NCBI GenBank assembly: GCA_023415815.1 | Contig: JAEZJL010000354.1 | Coordinates: forward strand, 1 to 18,999 | DNA from: Bacillota bacterium | GTDB lineage: Bacteria > Bacillota > Clostridia > Acetivibrionales > DTU013 | DNA length: 18,999 nt | Direction: 5' to 3' | Shown: piece after piece, positions 13,714 through 18,999 of the stretch | Position numbering within the stretch: position 1 is the first letter of the stretch | How the letters are laid out: every line of letters begins with the position of its first letter | Program-made: the position numbers and the translations under genes | Notes under the pieces: generated by a model | Databases searched by the model: none | The model's input: the letters and a program-made list of their open reading frames with translations, nothing else | What the model was told of the DNA's origin: nothing

Positions 13714-14832
13714 ATGATGATAGGGATTCCGAAAGAAATAAAGAACAATGAAAACAGGGTGGCGATTACGCCTGCGGGCGTCCATGCCCTTGTAAAATCC
13801 GGCCACGGCGTGATCGTCGAAGAAGCTGCGGGATTGGGCAGCGGGATTACAGACGCCGAATATACCGATGCCGGCGCCGAAATCGTCAAAAGCAATACCG
13901 AAGTATTCGAAAGAGCTGGGACGATTGTTAAAGTAAAAGAGCCCCTCCCCTCCGAATATGATTTGTTCAGGGAAGGCCAGGTACTTTTTACATATCTCCA
14001 TCTGGCTCCGAATCCTTCGCTTACGGAAGCCCTGCTTAAGAAAAAGGTAACCGGCATCGCATATGAAACCGTGCAGCTCCGGGACAGTTCCCTCCCATTG
14101 CTTTCACCCATGAGCGAGGTGGCCGGAAGGATGTCCGTACAGGTCGGCGCCTTCTTATTGCAAAAATACAGCGGCGGCGCCGGCATTCTGCTGGGCGGCG
14201 TGCCCGGAGTGCTGCCGGGAGAGGTCGTCATCATCGGCGGCGGCATCGTCGGGACCAATGCCGCCAAAATAGCGTTGGGCTTCGGCGCCCGGGTAACCGT
14301 CCTCGATATCAATAAAAGCAGGCTCACTTACATTGATAATATTTTTGCCGGAAAAGCGGCCACACTCGTCTACAATGAGTACAATGCCGCAGAAATGGTG
14401 AAAAGAGCCGACCTGCTCGTAGGCGCGGTTTTGGTTGCCGGCGCCAAAGCGCCGAAGACCGTTACGGAGGAAATGGTAAAAACCATGAAAAAAGGGGCCG
14501 TCATTGTGGACGTCGCCATCGACCAGGGAGGCTCCGTCGCCACGATCGACAGAGTCACGACACACGATCATCCCAGCTATGAAAAATACGGCGTTATCCA
14601 TTATTCCGTCGCCAACATGCCCGGGGCTGTCCCCAGAACCTCAACCTACGCATTGACCGCAGTGACCCTTCCGTATCTGCTCCGGATCGCAGACAAAGGG
14701 GCAAAGCAAGCTCTGCTGGAGGACGAGTCGTTAATGCGGGGCTTGAATACCTTTGACGGAGCCGTCACGTATGAACCCGTCGCAGACAATTTGAATCTGG
14801 CTTATGTACCGGCTGAAACGGCGTTGCATTGA
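13714..14832 (+). CDS. ald: Alanine dehydrogenase
   Basis: This 372-aa enzyme catalyses the reversible NAD-dependent oxidative deamination of L-alanine to pyruvate and ammonium. Signature residues are present at the usual numbers: R15 in NNENRVAITP, K75 in VKVKEP, H96 in YLHLAPN, the NAD-binding Rossmann motif GGGIVGTNAAK near 174-184, and the catalytic Asp in VDVAIDQGG (about 270). Full length for the family. GAGGAGG lies 10 nt before the first of two adjacent ATG codons. It follows the Lrp-type regulator by 35 bp and ends at a bidirectional terminator. In this setting it may supply pyruvate and ammonium, or use up ammonium released by the nitrogen-compound pathway next door. Confidence 0.97.
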   Translation: MMIGIPKEIKNNENRVAITPAGVHALVKSGHGVIVEEAAGLGSGITDAEYTDAGAEIVKSNTEVFERAGTIVKVKEPLPSEYDLFREGQVLFTYLHLAPNPSLTEALLKKKVTGIAYETVQLRDSSLPLLSPMSEVAGRMSVQVGAFLLQKYSGGAGILLGGVPGVLPGEVVIIGGGIVGTNAAKIALGFGARVTVLDINKSRLTYIDNIFAGKAATLVYNEYNAAEMVKRADLLVGAVLVAGAKAPKTVTEEMVKTMKKGAVIVDVAIDQGGSVATIDRVTTHDHPSYEKYGVIHYSVANMPGAVPRTSTYALTAVTLPYLLRIADKGAKQALLEDESLMRGLNTFDGAVTYEPVADNLNLAYVPAETALH

Positions 14833-14875
14833 CAATCTTCGTATCGCCGATAGCCTTTACCATGGCGCCCTATAG

Positions 14876-14922
14876 CAAAAAAATGAAGCCGCGGGTTTGT
14901 TCTTAACCCCGACTTCATTTTT
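14876..14922. terminator. Bidirectional intrinsic terminator between ald and AAA+ operon
   Basis: A GC-containing stem (14880-14897 pairs with 14905-14922 with one mismatch and one bulge) closes a short loop and is flanked by an A-run on the left and a T-run on the right. Rightwards it ends ald transcripts 47 bp after the stop. Leftwards, on the minus strand, it lies about 30 nt after the stop of the AAA+ gene and also ends in a T-run. Convergent operons sharing one terminator fit this layout. Confidence 0.88.
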
Positions 14923-14952
14923 CCTGTGACGAGTGGTTAACTTTATTTATCC

Positions 14953-16509
14953 CTAAACAAGCACTCTTCTTGTGGGTTTATTTTCTGAATATTTTCCGCC
15001 GATCGGTTTCCCCGATGCCGGCACGGCTCTTTCCCTGCCCCACTCCCTTATCGCTTCAATTTTCTCCGGGCTTGTTTGGGATAAAGGGACGACATTCCCC
15101 AGGGAAGTTATCAGAAGTTCATCGGTCAATTGTAAATCGTCATTCGCCAGCAAACGATAGGATATATCCCTGATAGACGATTCCAAATCAGCTCCGGTGA
15201 ATCCGTCGGTAACCTTTACAATTTCAGCCATCGTAACCTCCGACAGGTTTGCCTTCAAATATTTCTTTGCGTACAAACCAATGATTTCCTTGCGTTCTTC
15301 CTCCGTCGGAAGATCCACAAAAAACAATTCATCAAAACGGCCTCTTCTCAACAGCTCTGACGGAAGCATGGATACATCGTTTGCCGTCGCAACAACAAAG
15401 ACCAGCTTTTTACATTCCTGCATCCAGAAGAGGAATTGTCCCACCATTCTCGTCGTAACACCAGATGAATCACTTCCGGAACCGCTGAGACCTTTTTCAA
15501 TTTCATCTATCCATAATACGCATGGCGATACATGCTCGGCAGTTTGAAAGGCTTCCTTCAGCTGATGCTCGCTTTGGCCTACATACTGTCCCTGAACTGT
15601 GGCGAAATCCAGTCTGTATAAAGGAAGCTGCCAGAATGCGGCGATAGCTTTTGCCGAAAGGGACTTTCCGCATCCGGGAACACCCACAAGGAGTATGCCT
15701 CGCGGCGCCTGTATTCCTCTTTTTAACATTTCGTCCCGCTTTTCAGGATTCTGTAGTTTCTTTTTGTCATCCAGCCAGCTTTTCAACCCGCTTAGTCCGC
15801 CAACATCAAGAATATTCTGAGATATCTCTATTCTCTCCAGCCCCTGAATATTGGAGAAAAGTCTATCTTTTGCGAATTTGAGTTCTGTCAGATCGCATTT
15901 TTTAATCTGCCTGTTGGCAATCAGTGAAGCGATAACGTTTTGCGCCTCAACCCTGGTCACCCCGGCCAGTGTCGTAGCCGCCTCCCTGAAATCGTTGTTA
16001 TCCCACTCGATCGTTATATCTCTGCGGTAGGGTTCGATATTTTCGTAAATTATCTGGAGCATTTCCTGTTCATTGGGCAAATCCAAAGCCGCGGTCATTC
16101 CCAATCTCTGCAGCTGGCTCCATACCGGGTTGGTGGTTATAACAATAATTACGCCGCCGTTTTCTTCCGCCAACGATACGATGTCCGTAAGATATCTTGA
16201 GGTCATGGTATCCGCCTCAATATCGGATACTTCCGATAAAACAAAAGTTAAATTCTGTTTCATCTTTATCTGCTCGGCAATAAAGTCCAGAGCCCCCATG
16301 ACGGATTTATCATCGTTGACGGTTTTGCCTGTTGAAATATCGAACATACCCTTTGACAAGGTATGGACGTAAAAGGGCAATGACAAATCAGCTGAAACGG
16401 CTTTCATTATTTCAACAGCTCTGGCCTTTTCAATCGTATTAAATGAAATGAAAGGTATCCTTGCCAGCGAATATCTTTTTATCGTAGAGATGCATGTGCT
16501 GTAATCCAT
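14953..16509 (-). CDS. Ycf46-like AAA+ ATPase
   Basis: This 518-aa protein has two parts. Residues 1 to about 200 form a degenerate RecA/ATPase-like domain without a P-loop (RIPFISFNTIEKARAVEIM; FVLSEVSDIE; IIVITTNPVW), followed by a linker. Residues about 230-470 are a complete AAA+ module: Walker A GVPGCGKS (276-283), Walker B VLWIDEIE (331-338), sensor 1 N377, arginine fingers in LLRRGRFDE (386-394) and sensor 2 GFTGADLE (436-443). This double architecture is that of the Ycf46 family found in plastids, cyanobacteria and many bacteria, whose cellular role is poorly defined. The C-terminal tail (GKPIGGKYSENKPTRRVLV) looks flexible. GGAGG lies 9 nt before the ATG, and the gene starts 4 bp after the preceding stop. 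As last gene of the operon it is likely the energy-driven remodeller for the upstream proteins (inference). Confidence 0.92.
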   Translation of the reverse strand: MDYSTCISTIKRYSLARIPFISFNTIEKARAVEIMKAVSADLSLPFYVHTLSKGMFDISTGKTVNDDKSVMGALDFIAEQIKMKQNLTFVLSEVSDIEADTMTSRYLTDIVSLAEENGGVIIVITTNPVWSQLQRLGMTAALDLPNEQEMLQIIYENIEPYRRDITIEWDNNDFREAATTLAGVTRVEAQNVIASLIANRQIKKCDLTELKFAKDRLFSNIQGLERIEISQNILDVGGLSGLKSWLDDKKKLQNPEKRDEMLKRGIQAPRGILLVGVPGCGKSLSAKAIAAFWQLPLYRLDFATVQGQYVGQSEHQLKEAFQTAEHVSPCVLWIDEIEKGLSGSGSDSSGVTTRMVGQFLFWMQECKKLVFVVATANDVSMLPSELLRRGRFDELFFVDLPTEEERKEIIGLYAKKYLKANLSEVTMAEIVKVTDGFTGADLESSIRDISYRLLANDDLQLTDELLITSLGNVVPLSQTSPEKIEAIREWGRERAVPASGKPIGGKYSENKPTRRVLV

Positions 16510-16513
16510 ACCA

Positions 16514-16969
16514 TCAGTCCTCCAAATTATCTACTTTGTTTCTTTTAATGATACTTGATAATGCACCCGTTCTGTCATTTTTTAAGCTTGTAGCTTCCAA
16601 TGACTTCTGCATTGCATTTGCTTGATCCTTAATCGCTTTAACAAGCATTTGGACATCTTCGGAAGGCAGAACGGGGACTTTTGCCAAGCTGATTAAAAAT
16701 TTAAACTCCTTCCTCAACAGCAGCAGCGTATTTGTAAGTGCGTTAAGATCGCCGCCGGATGTCTGCACGGCACGCGAAAATTTATCCGACGCTTTTTTTA
16801 TCCTGAATTGAATTACTTCGCTCAGTTGCGCCGCAAATCTACCCGCTACGCCGGCCGACAGGACAAGGGTTCCTTTTTGAACGGCGCCAAGCGCCTCGGC
16901 GTCTTTCGTCCCTTCTCTGACGGCGTCGAAACAGTCAAGCCATTCGGAATATGTACCTGGAGCTTTCAT
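16514..16969 (-). CDS. Uncharacterised 151-aa all-helical protein in AAA+ operon
   Basis: I do not recognise a named family. From the ATG at 16969 (MKAPGTYSEWLDCFDAVREG) the protein is 151 aa, has no signal peptide or membrane segment, and reads as amphipathic helices throughout (QLSEVIQFRIKKASDKF; LNALTNTLLLLRKEFKFLISLAKV; QMLVKAIKDQANAMQKSL), with a basic C-terminal end. Its ATG overlaps the stop of the 61-aa gene in an ATGA junction, and its stop is 4 bp before the AAA+ gene, so all three are translated together. AGGAGGG sits 13 nt upstream inside the 61-aa gene. A start at 17020 is open but lacks a better site. A bundle-forming adaptor or scaffold for the ATPase is a guess. Confidence 0.82.
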   Translation of the reverse strand: MKAPGTYSEWLDCFDAVREGTKDAEALGAVQKGTLVLSAGVAGRFAAQLSEVIQFRIKKASDKFSRAVQTSGGDLNALTNTLLLLRKEFKFLISLAKVPVLPSEDVQMLVKAIKDQANAMQKSLEATSLKNDRTGALSSIIKRNKVDNLED

Positions 16970-17151
16970 ATGTTTCTTTTCACCCTCCTGATCACCATTG
17001 CGGGAGGCAAAAGATCCCATTGCGGCAGAGCTGAAGCAAATTCGTCCAGACTCGATTTTTCATTTTGCCCCGATGCGGCACTATTTTGTACCCGGACAGG
17101 TTTTTGAGATTCATTCTGATTTACATATGAATTAACATCGTTATTTGTCAT
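16966..17151 (-). CDS. Uncharacterised 61-aa protein with Trp/Pro/Arg C-terminal motif
   Basis: A 61-aa ORF with GGAGG 10 nt before its ATG, placed 19 bp after the 575-aa gene and ending in an ATGA overlap with the 151-aa gene. Both junctions support a real gene. Residues 1-38 are polar, Asn/Gln/Ser-rich and likely disordered. The last 24 residues are distinctive: LDEFASALPQWDLLPP followed by MVIRRVKR. A disordered tether ending in a W-D-L-L-P-P/IRR peptide resembles a docking or anchor segment. I know no characterised family and propose no function. Confidence 0.78.
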   Translation of the reverse strand: MTNNDVNSYVNQNESQKPVRVQNSAASGQNEKSSLDEFASALPQWDLLPPAMVIRRVKRNI

Positions 17152-17170
17152 AATCCTTCATCCTCCAAAA

Positions 17171-18898
17171 TTATAATATTTGACGCACCTTTTGCGAATC
17201 AAGGATTGAAATATATTGTTCCGGCGAAAGCTGATTCAGGAAGTCCATCACCCTGGAATAATCCGAGTCTTTCGCTGCATAGAGCCTTCTGAAGTCAACC
17301 GTTTCGGCCAATGCGGCCTTCAAAATAGTCCGGGCATTGTTCCAGAATTCTTCCATTTGCGCGCTTGTGGCAGCTTTGAGCTTTTTAGCCTTATTGTACT
17401 CTAAGAATACAAAAAGACCGACGCCGGCAACCGCCAATAATGGAACTATAATCGTTGAAAGACCTATGATACCTACAATTGCGCCAATGATTCCGGCGAT
17501 TATTATTTTAGGTGAAAACCATTTGATTTTGCTCAAAGCCTCTTGCTTATTTTTATATACATGCGCATCAAGTGAGCCGTCAAGCTCGGCTTCGTTTTCT
17601 CCGTTCCTGGTGGTCCCTTCCCAATCGGATATTTTTATTGATATTTCTGTTGGAATGCTTGCTCTGCTCTTCGCGGTCAAATCCTCATAAGCGTTGATAA
17701 TCCATTCCTTTGAAAGTGAGATGGCCAGCTTCTGCGTTGCAATCAGGGCTCCTGTCTTTTCCGGGTTTAAGGCAACATCAGTCAGGTGCTGGGAGAAATC
17801 GCCATATTGTTCATAGGCATGGATTTCGCTATTAAATCTATCCGCAGCTCTCCCGAGATTTCCGTTTTCTTGAATAATAAGGCGATTGTACCTAAGTTCT
17901 CTGCGCAACGGAAGCTCTTCATTATCATAATTTTCAACCAGGTTATCCAGGATTTCATCTGTCTTTGAAGCAACGGATGCCGTATTGCCTGCAGGTGCAT
18001 TGAATATAGTGCTGAAGTAAGTATGTACAATATCATGCGTCTTTGCCCAGGCTAATATTTCCTTCAACTGCGGCCATGTTGGACTGTTGTCTCTAAGATA
18101 AGGAAACTCACCTTCGTCCACAAAAGCCTTTTTACCCACAATTGCGTTGCTCCATTGCTGCTTTTGCGCTTCAAAAAAGCCGGTGCGGGAAGATAATTCA
18201 TCGAGCCATTCTTTAATTTTGTTTGCGCACTTTCCTTTTGCATCAACGCCAAACAGTCCGCTCGCAAAGGCATCCAATACAACAATTACCCGGTTTTCCA
18301 TTTTAGCCGGATCCTGCATGCCGAAATACCTTTCAAGCCAGTCTAAGGAAGCATTCAAACGTCCTGCTCTTCTGCTGATCAGGCAAAAAAGCAAGGATGT
18401 CTTTTCGTCATCTCTTCTCATAGCTTCTTTAAGAGCACGTTCAGCCAACTCCCTTTCATCGCTCAACCATGCCGACAGAGCGATAAGCGCCGGAGCGAGC
18501 CAATATCTTGGAGTGGAAAGCATCAGCTCTTCCGTAGCGGTGGATATGGTTTCCTTTCTGACCACACTTATGTCGGCAGCCTGGAGAATACCAACCGTGT
18601 GTTTGCGGATGGTATCATAGTGCCCGAAATCTTTCTCCAATTGCTGTTCGAGTATCACAACCGTCTGCTTCGCATCTGCCACGGCCGCAATTCTTTTCGA
18701 TTCGTCGGCAAACGCTTTAAATTCCTTCATAAGAGCATCAACTTCCGAGGAAACAAGATCAACCTTTGAACCTACCGCCTCGACTTGCCCTGAAACATAG
18801 TCCACATGCTCTGCCACCACCGATATATTGTGCGCCAGAGTGTTTATGTTGCTTTCAATGCCATTCAAGTTCGCACTGTTAATTGTATAATCAGCCAT
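17171..18898 (-). CDS. Uncharacterised 575-aa coiled-coil, helical-repeat protein with C-terminal membrane hairpin
   Basis: I do not recognise a named family. Residues about 11-100 are heptad-rich coiled coil (IESNINTLAHNISVV...VSGQVEAVGSKVDLVSSEVDALMKEF). Residues 130-400 are helical and TPR-like (ALSAWLSDERELAERALKEAMRR; FCLISRRAGRLNASLDWLERYF). A Gly/Ile-rich double membrane segment lies at about 464-500 (IIIAGIIGAIVGIIGLS then VPLLAVAGVGLFVFLEY), and a 75-residue C-terminal tail follows. There is no signal peptide, so both ends are probably cytoplasmic with a membrane hairpin. CGGAGGG sits 8 nt before the ATG. It follows the partial gene by 24 bp and precedes the 61-aa gene by 19 bp. It could be the membrane-attached scaffold or target of the AAA+ ATPase; that is inference from operon order. 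Confidence 0.85.
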   Translation of the reverse strand: MADYTINSANLNGIESNINTLAHNISVVAEHVDYVSGQVEAVGSKVDLVSSEVDALMKEFKAFADESKRIAAVADAKQTVVILEQQLEKDFGHYDTIRKHTVGILQAADISVVRKETISTATEELMLSTPRYWLAPALIALSAWLSDERELAERALKEAMRRDDEKTSLLFCLISRRAGRLNASLDWLERYFGMQDPAKMENRVIVVLDAFASGLFGVDAKGKCANKIKEWLDELSSRTGFFEAQKQQWSNAIVGKKAFVDEGEFPYLRDNSPTWPQLKEILAWAKTHDIVHTYFSTIFNAPAGNTASVASKTDEILDNLVENYDNEELPLRRELRYNRLIIQENGNLGRAADRFNSEIHAYEQYGDFSQHLTDVALNPEKTGALIATQKLAISLSKEWIINAYEDLTAKSRASIPTEISIKISDWEGTTRNGENEAELDGSLDAHVYKNKQEALSKIKWFSPKIIIAGIIGAIVGIIGLSTIIVPLLAVAGVGLFVFLEYNKAKKLKAATSAQMEEFWNNARTILKAALAETVDFRRLYAAKDSDYSRVMDFLNQLSPEQYISILDSQKVRQIL

Positions 18899-18922
18899 AA
18901 ATTTTACCCTCCGATAATTTAT

Positions 18923-18999
18923 TTACAAACTGCAGCCGGTAACAGCCACGGTACCATCTACCTTTACCGGCCTCAGTGCATTGACATACACTTCTATAA
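18923..18999 (-). CDS. C-terminal end of an unrecognised protein (5' part beyond window)
   Basis: The last 24 codons and TAA of a minus-strand gene are visible, ending VNALRPVKVDGTVAVTGCSL. The frame is open to the window edge. The 24-bp gap before the next start codon and the shared strand make it part of the same operon. The tail has a beta-strand-like alternation (VKVDGTVAVTG) and a Cys three residues from the end. It is too short to assign a family. Confidence 0.6.
   Translation of the reverse strand, partial: IEVYVNALRPVKVDGTVAVTGCSL

Noticed and set aside
13644..14601. Minus-strand open frames opposite ald
   Set aside because: They are antisense shadows of a full-length alanine dehydrogenase with all catalytic residues.
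14953..18999. Anti-phage defence or toxin-antitoxin system
   Set aside because: No nuclease, protease, deaminase, NADase or toxin motif can be seen, and the only recognisable enzyme is the AAA+ ATPase.

Overview
The window looks like chromosomal DNA of an anaerobic, Clostridia-type Firmicute. The signs are strong GGAGG-type ribosome sites in front of nearly every gene, dense operons, an Ala/Thr-rich lipoprotein linker, a PucR-type regulator, and an ald gene behind an Lrp-type regulator. This is inference from gene content. There are no rRNA or tRNA genes, no insertion sequence and no CRISPR array.

Region 1 (1-5650, minus strand) reads as one operon in the order solute-binding lipoprotein, permease, ATPase (a polar amino-acid-type ABC importer), a class V PLP enzyme of the cysteine-desulfurase-like VC1184/TIGR01976 type that lacks the catalytic cysteine, and an allantoinase/hydantoinase-type cyclic amidohydrolase cut by the window edge. 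A 539-bp leader lies in front of it. It holds a candidate promoter, a terminator-like hairpin with a possible antiterminator, and a small ORF.

Region 2 (5653-11100) holds a single-domain CHR (chromate-type) transporter and an isochorismatase-like cysteine hydrolase on the minus strand. It also holds the three parts of the FdrA/YlbE/YlbF set. The DUF2877 (YlbF) gene is on the plus strand and converges with the minus-strand fdrA-DUF1116 pair, overlapping it by 65 bp. In E. coli these three genes sit in the allantoin cluster and have been assigned to oxamate carbamoyltransferase. A PucR-family regulator (11099-12769) lies upstream. A 14-bp palindrome occurs just upstream of the fdrA -35 box and again in the ABC-operon leader, which hints at one regulon. 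Together regions 1 and 2 suggest uptake and breakdown of a carbamoyl- or ureido-type nitrogen compound, with ring opening, transamination, transfer of the carbamoyl group to phosphate, and amide hydrolysis. The exact substrate cannot be read from the sequence.

Region 3 (12770-14940) is a divergent regulatory region followed by an Lrp/AsnC regulator and alanine dehydrogenase, closed by a bidirectional terminator.

Region 4 (14953-18999, minus strand, visibly more AT-rich) is a tightly coupled operon. Its genes are a partial gene, a 575-aa coiled-coil/helical-repeat protein with a C-terminal membrane hairpin, a 61-aa protein, a 151-aa helical protein and a Ycf46-like AAA+ ATPase. Apart from the ATPase I do not recognise these proteins. 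This is the best candidate in the window for an undescribed multi-protein system.
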